From positions 496,001 to 560,000 of the forward strand of contig CAVWUM010000001.1 of NCBI GenBank assembly GCA_963758205.1: a stretch of DNA of 64,000 bases, written 5' to 3'. This stretch comes from Owenweeksia sp963758205. GTDB lineage: Bacteria > Bacteroidota > Bacteroidia > Flavobacteriales > Schleiferiaceae. The notes under the pieces are model-generated. The model ran no database searches and was not told the DNA's origin. It was given only the letters and a program-made list of their open reading frames with translations. Of this stretch, positions 57,691 through 64,000 are shown in pieces. Position numbers and translations under genes: made by a program. The number at the start of each line of letters is the position of its first letter. Within the stretch, counting starts at the first letter, position 1.

Positions 57691-58299
57691 TCAGAAGATA
57701 TCCGCCACGGCAATTTTCAAATCCGGAAATTGCTGAGGACTAATTACTTCTTCCGCAAAAGCAGCTCTTTGAATTTCAAACTTACCATTCTTTAGTAAGT
57801 TGCGGATAATACATTTATTAGAGGGATCCACAATCCAGTATTCTGGTACGGCATATTCCTCGTACAACGAAAACTTCTCGCGGTGATCTCTTTTTAATGT
57901 AGATGGAGACAGTATCTCCAATACGAAGTCGGGAGAGCCTATGCAGCCTCGTTCATGAATTTTTGTAGAGTCACATATCACACACAGATCAGGCTCCAGA
58001 ATAACTTTAGTGTCTTTCCAGTCCTGACCCGGTTTTACCAGAAATACATCAATAGGAGAGTTGAAAGCCTCACATTGATGGCCTTCTTTAAAGAAATTGA
58101 AAAATTTCCGGGATAATTTTCTACTGATTCTTTGATGGTCAGCCCCGGGTGCCGGACTCATCTTGTAAACCTTTCCACGAATGAGCTCATACAACCCCTC
58201 AAAGGTCCACTCCAGATAATCGCGTGCTGTGTAGGTGCGACTCGTATCGGGTTCTTTTGCCACATTTACATCGGTTTCTTGCTGCCTGTATTTAGCCAT
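57691..58299 (-). CDS. Uma2-family predicted endonuclease
   Basis: A 202-aa protein of the Uma2 (DUF820) family with a PD-(D/E)xK fold: 'LEPDLCVICD' (Asp), 'DFVLEILSPSTLKRD' (Glu-x-Leu with nearby Lys) and 'EYAVPEYWIVDP'. The ATG at 58299 ('MAKYRQQET') is the likely start; a Met seven codons earlier is also possible. It ends shorter than its neighbour ('AVADIF'), about ten residues short of the usual end. It arose by tandem duplication with 57027-57665. Function in the cell is unknown. Confidence 0.8.
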   Translation of the reverse strand: MAKYRQQETDVNVAKEPDTSRTYTARDYLEWTFEGLYELIRGKVYKMSPAPGADHQRISRKLSRKFFNFFKEGHQCEAFNSPIDVFLVKPGQDWKDTKVILEPDLCVICDSTKIHERGCIGSPDFVLEILSPSTLKRDHREKFSLYEEYAVPEYWIVDPSNKCIIRNLLKNGKFEIQRAAFAEEVISPQQFPDLKIAVADIF

Positions 58300-58385
58300 C
58301 AGCTTCAATTTAAAAATCAAACTTTTAAAGATAGAAGATTTACAGGTTTTAAAGAAACCACCGCCTTCTCTCTTTTCAAAATACC

Positions 58386-58393
58386 TATTTTCG
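58386..58393 (+). promoter_or_regulatory. -7-like box of the nucleoside transporter
   Basis: TATTTTCG followed by CGCCCTC, almost the same as before etfB. It is only 8 bases before the ATG, so the message would be nearly leaderless. Confidence 0.35.
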
Positions 58394-58401
58394 CGCCCTC
58401 T

Positions 58402-60108
58402 ATGATTCGAGCTAAAATTCTCTATACCATCCTTTTGCTATCCATGGCTTTAACGGGCTTTGGGCAAGAGGGATTGAAGTATCGCTGGGCTTTTAAGGAA
58501 ATCAGTAATACCGCTGGCGAATCACTTCTTGAAGTGGATACTTCTGATTTTTTCCTGTTGGGGGATGACAGCACTTTTGAATATCAGCTTAAAGCCAAAA
58601 ACAACCTGAAAGCAAAGGGCACCTGGGCGGTGGTGAATGATACCCTTGTTTTTAAATATACCGCCCCTACGGATACCACCAGGTATTATAGCCTGCTGGA
58701 GCTGAATGATACACTTTTAGTCATCAATGAAGGGGACATAAATTTTAGTTTTTCGCGTACGCAGGAGAATGAAAATGTGATCCCTCTTAACTATGACTTA
58801 ACCGGAAATGATATCAGCCTTACGTCTATTGCTCGGGGTATTCTCGGTCTGTCCGTTTTGGTGTTTCTTAGCTTTTTAATGTCATCTAAAAGGAGGAGAA
58901 TCAACTGGCCGTTAATCATAAAAGGATTGGTAATACAATTCATCTTTGCTTTGGCCATTCTTAAAGTTCCCTTTATCCGCAGTGCTTTTGATTGGCTGAG
59001 TACAGGTTTTGTAACACTACTTGGCTTTACCCTTAAAGGTTCTCAGTTTTTGTTTGGAGGCCTAATGGATCCCAGCGATTCCTTCGGTTACATCTTTGCC
59101 TTCCAGGTGTTGCCCACTGTAATATTCTTTAGTGCGCTTACCAGTCTCCTCTTTTACTATGGGGTGCTTCAAAAAATTGTTTTCGGATTTGCATGGGTAA
59201 TGCGAAGGACTATGAAGCTTAGCGGAGCTGAAAGTCTGGCTGCTGCCGGAAACATATTTCTAGGCCAAACGGAAGCACCACTTTTAGTAAAGCCATACAT
59301 AAAAAAAATGACAAAGAGTGAGTTGCTTTGCCTTATGAGCGGAGGTATGGCAACCATTGCAGGTGGAGTGCTGGCGGCTTATATTGGTTTTTTGGGTGGA
59401 GTTGATGAAGCTCAGCAAATATTCTTTGCAAAGCATCTTTTGGCAGCATCGGTAATGAGTGCACCAGCTGCCGTAGTAGCTGCCAAAATTCTTTTACCCG
59501 AAACCAAGGAGGTGAATGAATCCATGCACATTGAAAAATCAAACATTGGTACCAATGCGCTTGAAGCCATTACCAACGGAACTACAGAAGGGTTGAAACT
59601 GGCGGTAAATGTGGGCGCTATGCTATTGGTATTCATTGCCTTTATTGCCATGTTCAATTACCTTTTTGAAGATATGATCGGTAACTGGACAGGACTGAAT
59701 GCCTGGGTGGTGGAAACGTCAAATGGCCAGTATAGTGGCTTTTCATTACAGTTTATTTTAGGATATATCCTGGCACCAATAACCTGGCTTATGGGCGTAG
59801 CTAAGGAGGATATAGTTTTAGTAGGTCAACTGCTTGGCGAAAAAACCATCCTTAATGAATTTGTGGCCTATGTAAGCCTTGGCGATATGGTAAAAGCCGG
59901 CAAGTTTGTTTCGCCCAAATCGGTGATTATCGCCACCTACATCCTTTGTGGTTTCTCCAATTTTGCCAGTATAGGTATTCAGATTGGGGGTATAGGCTCC
60001 CTGGCTCCTTCGCGTAAAGCTGATCTTTCTAAACTCGGTTTCAAGGCACTGATTGGCGGAACGCTGGCCTCCTTGTTTACTGCAGTTATTGTTGGGATGT
60101 TGATTTAA
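58402..60108 (+). CDS. CNT-family nucleoside transporter with N-terminal periplasmic domain
   Basis: A 568-aa protein. It has a signal peptide (1-20), then a ~125-residue strand-rich periplasmic domain. The CNT core (~140-568) follows, with 'SAESLAAAGNIFLGQTEAPLLVKPYI', 'CLMSGGMATIAGGVLAAYIGFLGG' and 'ILGYILAPITWLMGVAKEDI'. CNT carriers import nucleosides with Na+ or H+. The N-terminal extension is the Bacteroidota form. The open frame upstream to 58132 runs antisense through the Uma2 gene and was rejected; the ATG at 58402 begins the signal peptide. Confidence 0.9.
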   Translation: MIRAKILYTILLLSMALTGFGQEGLKYRWAFKEISNTAGESLLEVDTSDFFLLGDDSTFEYQLKAKNNLKAKGTWAVVNDTLVFKYTAPTDTTRYYSLLELNDTLLVINEGDINFSFSRTQENENVIPLNYDLTGNDISLTSIARGILGLSVLVFLSFLMSSKRRRINWPLIIKGLVIQFIFALAILKVPFIRSAFDWLSTGFVTLLGFTLKGSQFLFGGLMDPSDSFGYIFAFQVLPTVIFFSALTSLLFYYGVLQKIVFGFAWVMRRTMKLSGAESLAAAGNIFLGQTEAPLLVKPYIKKMTKSELLCLMSGGMATIAGGVLAAYIGFLGGVDEAQQIFFAKHLLAASVMSAPAAVVAAKILLPETKEVNESMHIEKSNIGTNALEAITNGTTEGLKLAVNVGAMLLVFIAFIAMFNYLFEDMIGNWTGLNAWVVETSNGQYSGFSLQFILGYILAPITWLMGVAKEDIVLVGQLLGEKTILNEFVAYVSLGDMVKAGKFVSPKSVIIATYILCGFSNFASIGIQIGGIGSLAPSRKADLSKLGFKALIGGTLASLFTAVIVGMLI

Positions 60109-60114
60109 CGTTTG

Positions 60115-60161
60115 AAACCTGACAGGTTTCTCAATATCATCCGGATAAACCTGTCAGGTTT
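60115..60161. repeat. Nested palindromes AAACCTG-type repeat / terminator
   Basis: AAACCTGACAGGTTT (60115-60129) and its exact reverse complement AAACCTGTCAGGTTT (60147-60161) are separated by 17 bases. Each arm is itself nearly palindromic, so it can form one long stem or two small hairpins. It lies between convergent genes and may stop transcription on both strands. The same type of repeat is frequent in Bacteroidota. Confidence 0.6.
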
Positions 60162-60182
60162 AAGATTAGAGGCTGTTTGAAA

Positions 60183-60566
60183 TTAATTTATCTGCGATAA
60201 AATCCCCTCGGTTTCCATTTCGGTTTTCAGATTAAAATACACCTCCATCTTTTCGGTGGTAAGATGAATATAGTGTCCATCACCATTTTTTACCACCCGT
60301 ATTTGCTTTTGGTCGGATTCCCTTATAAAGTTTCCCTTCTTAATCAATCCGAGGGACATACCTCCCGTTCCGTTCAATTCCGGTAAATCCTTCACCACTT
60401 CAATACTGGTGATATCGTCCTTATGAATTTCGAGGCCACCGGCTCCCTTAATGATGAGTTCATCGTTCTCCACATAAATATCATTGCTGCTAAATGCCTT
60501 ACTCAAAAAGAAGAAGGAGGGGAGGAGCACAACAATTAAAAGGATGATTTTTTTCCAGTTTTGCAT
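60183..60566 (-). CDS. Small membrane-anchored PH-like protein
   Basis: A 127-aa protein. It has one N-terminal membrane segment ('KKIILLIVVLLPSFFFLSKAF'), then a strand-rich domain ('ELIIKGAGGLEIHKDDITSIEVVKDLP', 'KQIRVVKNGDGHYIHLTTEKMEVYFNL') that resembles bacterial PH-like domains. I do not name a family with confidence. The ATG at 60566 ('MQNWKK') fits better than the upstream one at 60617. It is divergent from thyA. Function unknown. Confidence 0.66.
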   Translation of the reverse strand: MQNWKKIILLIVVLLPSFFFLSKAFSSNDIYVENDELIIKGAGGLEIHKDDITSIEVVKDLPELNGTGGMSLGLIKKGNFIRESDQKQIRVVKNGDGHYIHLTTEKMEVYFNLKTEMETEGILSQIN

Positions 60567-60678
60567 GAGATGGTTTTTGGGAGCCCAAAAGTACATATTG
60601 CACTCAGTAGTGAGCACGTTGTGTATATAATGTTTAGAAGTTGAAAACTGCTGAACCGGATTACACGTTCAAGGATTT

Positions 60679-60686
60679 TATCTTTG
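60679..60686 (+). promoter_or_regulatory. -7 box of thyA
   Basis: TATCTTTG matches TAnnTTTG fully and lies 18 bases before the thyA ATG. A clear -33 TTG is not seen at the normal distance. Confidence 0.5.
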
Positions 60687-60704
60687 AGACCACAGTATAA
60701 CACC

Positions 60705-61634
60705 ATGAAGCAATACCACGATTTAATGCAGCGTGTGCTTAATGAAGGCACGCAAAAAGGAGACAGAACCGGTACCGGAACACTTTCAGTTTTCGGCCAT
60801 CAGATGAGGTTTAACCTTTCCGAGGGATTTCCTTTGGTAACTACCAAAAAGGTTCACTTAAAGTCTATCATACACGAGTTGCTTTGGTTTTTACAGGGTG
60901 ATACCAATATCCGCTACCTGGTGCAAAATGGTGTGAATATCTGGAACGAATGGCCCTTTCAGAATTATTTGAATGAAACCGAACAGGCTGAAGATTATCC
61001 AAAATATACTGAGGGCTGGAAGGTTAAGTTGCAGGAGTTTAAGCAAAACATTATTGATGATACTGATTTTGCCGCTAAATGGGGGGAGTTAGGACCGGTG
61101 TACGGCAGGCAGTGGCGCAATTTTGAAGGTGTGGATCAAATCACCCAGCTTATTGAGGATATAAAAAATAAGCCCGATTCCCGTAGATTGTTGGTTTCTG
61201 CCTGGAACCCAAAGGATATTCCGGTAATGGCAAAGTCAGGCTTGCCGCCTTGTCATACCTTATTTCAGTTTTACGTAAGCCCCCCGGCCCCCCAAAGTGG
61301 GGGTAGAGGTAAGTTGAGTTGTCAGCTGTACCAGCGAAGTGCTGACATATTTTTAGGAGTACCCTTCAACATTGCATCTTATGCCCTATTGACTATGATG
61401 GTGGCCCAGGTTTGTAATCTGGAGTATGGTGATTTTGTGCACACTTTTGGTGATGCCCATTTATACTCAAACCACCTGGAGCAAACCAGGGAGCAGCTGA
61501 GTCGCGAGATGCGTCCTCTTCCCACTATTCAAATAAACCCGGAGGTTAAGGACATTTTCAACTTCACCTATTCCGATTTTGAACTTAAAAACTATAATCC
61601 GCACCCAGCCATAAAGGCGCCTGTAGCGGTGTAA
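60705..61634 (+). CDS. thyA: Thymidylate synthase
   Basis: A 309-aa ThyA that makes dTMP from dUMP with methylene-tetrahydrofolate. Motifs are complete: 'DRTGTGTLSVFGHQMRF', 'LVTTKKVHLKSIIHELLWFLQGDTNI', the catalytic Cys183 in 'LPPCHTLFQFY' and 'CQLYQRSADIFLGVPFNIASYALL'. Between 'FYV' and 'GKLSC' sits an extra ~8 residues ('SPPAPQSGGR') encoded by a palindrome, where other ThyA have just a short turn. The ATG at 60705 is the start; the frame from 60684 was not used. folA follows 7 bases after the stop, completing the cycle. Confidence 0.95.
   Translation: MKQYHDLMQRVLNEGTQKGDRTGTGTLSVFGHQMRFNLSEGFPLVTTKKVHLKSIIHELLWFLQGDTNIRYLVQNGVNIWNEWPFQNYLNETEQAEDYPKYTEGWKVKLQEFKQNIIDDTDFAAKWGELGPVYGRQWRNFEGVDQITQLIEDIKNKPDSRRLLVSAWNPKDIPVMAKSGLPPCHTLFQFYVSPPAPQSGGRGKLSCQLYQRSADIFLGVPFNIASYALLTMMVAQVCNLEYGDFVHTFGDAHLYSNHLEQTREQLSREMRPLPTIQINPEVKDIFNFTYSDFELKNYNPHPAIKAPVAV
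61280..61303. repeat. In-frame palindromic insertion in thyA
   Basis: A GC-rich block with the hairpin CCCCC-AAAGT-GGGGG preceded by CCCCCGG. It adds about 24 bases and keeps the thyA frame. In usual ThyA the 'FYV' strand is followed by two residues and 'GKLSC'. It resembles short Bacteroidota palindromes but lies inside an essential gene. Confidence 0.65.
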
Positions 61635-61641
61635 ATACATT

Positions 61642-62130
61642 ATGATGAACCCCACCCTTATAGCCGCCATGGCTCAGAACCGTGTAATTGGTAAAGATAA
61701 TGACCTGATCTGGCATCTGCCGGATGACCTAAAAAGGTTTAAGAGGCTCACAAAAGGGCATCATGTAATTATGGGCCGCAAAACGTACGAGAGTATGAAC
61801 AGCCCATTGCCACACAGGGTAAATATTGTTATCACGCGTAAGCGGGACTATAAGGCTAATGGCTGCATTGTTGTAAGTAGTTTGGATGAAGCCCTGCAAA
61901 AAGTAGAGGGTGATGACCAACCCTTTATAATTGGCGGTGGTGAAATTTATAAGCAATCCCTTGAGGTGGCTCTAACCATTGAACTTACATTAGTTCACGG
62001 CACTTTTGATGGAGATACCTACTTCCCACAAATTGATGAAAGTCAATGGAAGTTGGTGGAAAAGCAGGAGCATCCAAAAGACGAAAAACATAACTACAGC
62101 TTTGACTTTTTGACGTATCGCAAAAAGTAG
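61642..62130 (+). CDS. folA: Dihydrofolate reductase
   Basis: A 162-aa DHFR. 'MAQNRVIGKDNDLIWHLPDDLKRFKRLTKGHHVIMGRKTYESM' holds the substrate Asp29 in the 'LPDDLKRF' helix and the NADPH-binding 'IMGRKTYES'. 'IVITRKRDY' and 'PFIIGGGEIYKQSL' follow. It regenerates tetrahydrofolate used up by ThyA, encoded 7 bases upstream. Two ATG codons in a row (61642, 61645) make the start uncertain by one residue. Followed by a strong terminator. Confidence 0.95.
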   Translation: MMNPTLIAAMAQNRVIGKDNDLIWHLPDDLKRFKRLTKGHHVIMGRKTYESMNSPLPHRVNIVITRKRDYKANGCIVVSSLDEALQKVEGDDQPFIIGGGEIYKQSLEVALTIELTLVHGTFDGDTYFPQIDESQWKLVEKQEHPKDEKHNYSFDFLTYRKK

Positions 62131-62145
62131 GCAGAGCTAAAAAGT

Positions 62146-62186
62146 AAATGCCCCGCATTGATTTTTCAATGCGGGGCATTTGTTTT
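62146..62186. terminator. Strong terminator between folA and clpX
   Basis: AAATGCCCCGCATTG pairs perfectly over 15 bp with CAATGCGGGGCATTT around a 6-base T-rich loop. It serves the convergent folA and clpX genes. Confidence 0.88.
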
Positions 62187-62201
62187 ATAGCGTTTCTATT
62201 C

Positions 62202-63443
62202 TTAAGAAACCGCTTTAAGCGCTTTAAGCGACATTTTCTCCATTTTGTTGGAAGCGTATTCCACATCCACTACCAATGCATTTTCATCTTCCATACTAGG
62301 TAGCTCAAACATGGCATCAGTAAGTATAGTTTCAATAATACTCCTTAAGCCACGCGCGCCCAGTTTAAACTCCACGGCTTTATCAACCACATAGTTCAGT
62401 GCATCATCTTCAAAAGTCAACTCCACACCATCAAGCTCAAGCAATTTGGTATACTGCTTAATAATAGCATTTTTGGGCTCGGTGAGTATTTGCTTAAGCG
62501 ATTCGCTATCCAAAGGATTTAAATGCGCCAGCACCGGAATACGACCGATAAGTTCCGGTATCAAACCGAAGGTTTTTAAATCCTGTGGGGCTATGTACTT
62601 AAGCATATTAGAAGTGCTGTACGCCTCACGATCTTTGGTATTATGGAAACCAACAGAGCGCGTATTCAGTCTTTTCGCAATGTGGCGGGCAATACCATCA
62701 AAAGCACCACCAGCTATAAACAAGATATTGCTCGTATCAACTTCAATAAACTTTTGATCAGGATGCTTACGGCCACCTTGCGGGGGCACATTTACCTTAG
62801 TTCCTTCCAATAGTTTAAGTAAAGCCTGCTGCACACCTTCACCACTTACATCACGCGTGATGGATGGATTGTCGCTCTTACGGGCAATTTTATCAATTTC
62901 ATCTATAAAAATAATACCGCGCTCGGCTGCTTTAAGATCGTAATTGGCAGCTTGTAACAGGCGGGTAAGGATGCTTTCCACATCCTCACCAACATAGCCA
63001 GCCTCCGTAAGTACCGTGGCATCTACTATGGTAAATGGCACATTAAGCATACGGGCAATAGTGCGCGCCAGTAAAGTTTTTCCGGTACCTGTTTCGCCCA
63101 CCAAAAGAATGTTTGATTTTTCAATCTCCACATCTTCGGTGATGTTTACATTCATCAGCCGCTTGTAGTGGTTGTATACCGCTACTGAAAGTACCTTCTT
63201 GGATTCATTCTGACCAATTACATATTGGTCCAGAAACTCGTGAATTTCCTTAGGCTTTACCAGCTTAAGTGATTTGCTAAGCTCCTTCTTCTCCTTCATG
63301 TCCATTTCTTCCACCACAATGCCATGGGCCTGGCGGATGCAATGGTCGCAAATGTGGCCGTTAATACCGGCAATCAGTACGTTGGTATCTTTTTTATCTC
63401 TACCGCAAAAAGAGCAGCTTAAGTTTTCTTTCTTATTACTCAT
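62202..63443 (-). CDS. clpX: ATP-dependent Clp protease ATP-binding subunit ClpX
   Basis: A 413-aa ClpX. The N-terminal zinc finger is complete (Cys10, Cys13, Cys32, Cys35), and the AAA+ domain has Walker A 'GETGTGKT' (116-123), Walker B 'IIFIDEIDKIARK' and the substrate-pore loop 'TEAGYVGEDVES'. It unfolds proteins and feeds them to ClpP. The ATG at 63443 begins the zinc finger; the longer frame from 63464 overlaps the -7 box of its promoter. Downstream of clpP in the usual order, 84 bases away. Confidence 0.95.
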   Translation of the reverse strand: MSNKKENLSCSFCGRDKKDTNVLIAGINGHICDHCIRQAHGIVVEEMDMKEKKELSKSLKLVKPKEIHEFLDQYVIGQNESKKVLSVAVYNHYKRLMNVNITEDVEIEKSNILLVGETGTGKTLLARTIARMLNVPFTIVDATVLTEAGYVGEDVESILTRLLQAANYDLKAAERGIIFIDEIDKIARKSDNPSITRDVSGEGVQQALLKLLEGTKVNVPPQGGRKHPDQKFIEVDTSNILFIAGGAFDGIARHIAKRLNTRSVGFHNTKDREAYSTSNMLKYIAPQDLKTFGLIPELIGRIPVLAHLNPLDSESLKQILTEPKNAIIKQYTKLLELDGVELTFEDDALNYVVDKAVEFKLGARGLRSIIETILTDAMFELPSMEDENALVVDVEYASNKMEKMSLKALKAVS

Positions 63444-63461
63444 TGAGTGAAATATAGTTGG

Positions 63462-63469
63462 CAAAAATA
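63462..63469 (-). promoter_or_regulatory. -7 box of clpX
   Basis: The minus strand reads TATTTTTG, a full match to TAnnTTTG, 18 bases before the clpX ATG. It lies just after the clpP terminator, so clpX can be transcribed on its own. Confidence 0.5.
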
Positions 63470-63470
63470 C

Positions 63471-63500
63471 AAAATCCGCAAGCTTTGCATAGCCTGCGGA
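63471..63500 (-). terminator. Terminator of clpP
   Basis: TCCGCAAGCT pairs with AGCCTGCGGA (one mismatch) around a 6-base loop, followed on the minus strand by TTTT. It lies between clpP and clpX. Confidence 0.65.
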
Positions 63501-63527
63501 CTTGTGTATAAATTATATCAATAAGGT

Positions 63528-64000
63528 TTAATCCTTAGATGGGCGCTGGTTCTCCAATACTTCGTCAATCATCCCATACTCCTTAGCTTCTGCGGCACGC
63601 ATCCAGTAATCCCTGTCACTGTCTTTCTCTACTTTCTCAAAAGGCTGGCCTGAGTGTTTGGAAATAATCTGGTACAGTTCCTCCTTCATTTTAAGGATTT
63701 CCTTAAGCGTGATTTCCATATCACTGGCCTGGCCTTGTGAACCACCCATTGGCTGGTGTATCATTACGCGGCTATGCTTTAGAGCGGATCTTTTACCCGC
63801 AGCACCGGCACAAAGTAATACAGCACCCATGGAAGCTGCCATGCCGGTACAAATCGTAGCCACATCAGGGCCAACAAGTTGCATGGTATCATAAATACCA
63901 AGGCCGGCATGTACACCGCCACCGGGGCTGTTCAGGTAAATCTGTATATCTTTTTTAGAATCAACTGATTCCAGAAACAATAGCTGAGCCTGCACAATAT
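63528..64000 (-). CDS. clpP: ATP-dependent Clp protease proteolytic subunit (partial 5' end)
   Basis: The last ~157 codons of ClpP; the start lies beyond the right edge of the window. Visible: 'DIQIYLNSPGGGVHAGLGIYDTMQ', the nucleophile Ser in 'CTGMAASMGAVLL', the catalytic His in 'SRVMIHQPMGG', and a C-terminal 'YWMRAAEAKEYGMIDEVL'. It forms the 14-subunit chamber that works with ClpX, encoded downstream. The window cuts it before 'IVQAQLLFLE'. The GTG at 63995 is internal and is not a start. Confidence 0.95.
   Translation of the reverse strand, partial: IVQAQLLFLESVDSKKDIQIYLNSPGGGVHAGLGIYDTMQLVGPDVATICTGMAASMGAVLLCAGAAGKRSALKHSRVMIHQPMGGSQGQASDMEITLKEILKMKEELYQIISKHSGQPFEKVEKDSDRDYWMRAAEAKEYGMIDEVLENQRPSKD

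Noticed and set aside
58132..58401. N-terminal extension of the nucleoside transporter
   Set aside because: It runs antisense through the Uma2 gene; the signal peptide begins at the ATG at 58402.

Overview
The window is chromosomal DNA of a Bacteroidota bacterium. The case rests on SusC/TonB-type receptors with carboxypeptidase-like N-termini, a DUF5686 protein, a HYC_CC_PP protein, a GH3-family ligase, a K+-dependent membrane pyrophosphatase, TAnnTTTG-type -7 boxes and chromosomal genes that lack Shine-Dalgarno sequences. The order or family cannot be fixed from the sequence alone; Flavobacteriales/Cytophagales-like is a guess.

Layout. 1-14.45 kb: end of a TonB-dependent receptor; DoxX; DUF5686 protein; a nucleoid-associated protein; three tandem LexA/CI-like S24 regulators; a broken and an intact copy of a zinc-type CDF exporter around a two-repeat surface lipoprotein; then a metal (probably copper) module of AraC regulator with an N-terminal CxxC domain, HYC_CC_PP protein, secreted HMA protein, TonB receptor and DUF3703 protein. 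14.50-35.61 kb: an integrative mobilizable element (about 21.1 kb) in the 3' half of tRNA-Leu(UAA), bounded by identical 61-bp repeats. It holds its own tyrosine integrase with paired arm-like repeats at both ends, an Abi_2 gene, an ArdC-like gene, a frameshifted OLD-type ATPase/nuclease, an Mrr-like nuclease, a three-gene EcoRI-type methylase/DUF262-HNH/small nuclease-like operon, a second unrelated integrase with what looks like a complete attP, RadC, primase-like, MobC, relaxase and VirD4-type coupling protein genes, and a HEPN-like cargo gene. It has no mating-pair genes, so it would need a helper for transfer.

35.55-64 kb: core genome. tRNA-Leu, a broken tRNA-Leu half with a palindrome inside, tRNA-Gly, mutS, a SpoU methyltransferase, an OmpA protein with calcium-type repeats, two deoxynucleoside kinases, folK, sppA, a queuosine-precursor-type transporter, a GH3 ligase, mazEF, hppA, pdhB, etfBA plus a bifunctional-nuclease protein, two tandem Uma2 genes (one with a nonsense codon), a CNT nucleoside transporter, thyA (with an in-frame palindrome insertion), folA, clpX and the start-less end of clpP.

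Functional themes: thymidylate/folate supply (thyA-folA, folK) and nucleoside salvage (dNKs, CNT) cluster on the right; metal handling on the left; and the element carries a dense set of anti-phage or anti-plasmid genes. The most interesting items are the uncharacterised methylase/DUF262-HNH operon, the second integrase with its unsplit attP-like region, and palindromic repeats inserted into thyA and into a tRNA-Leu fragment.
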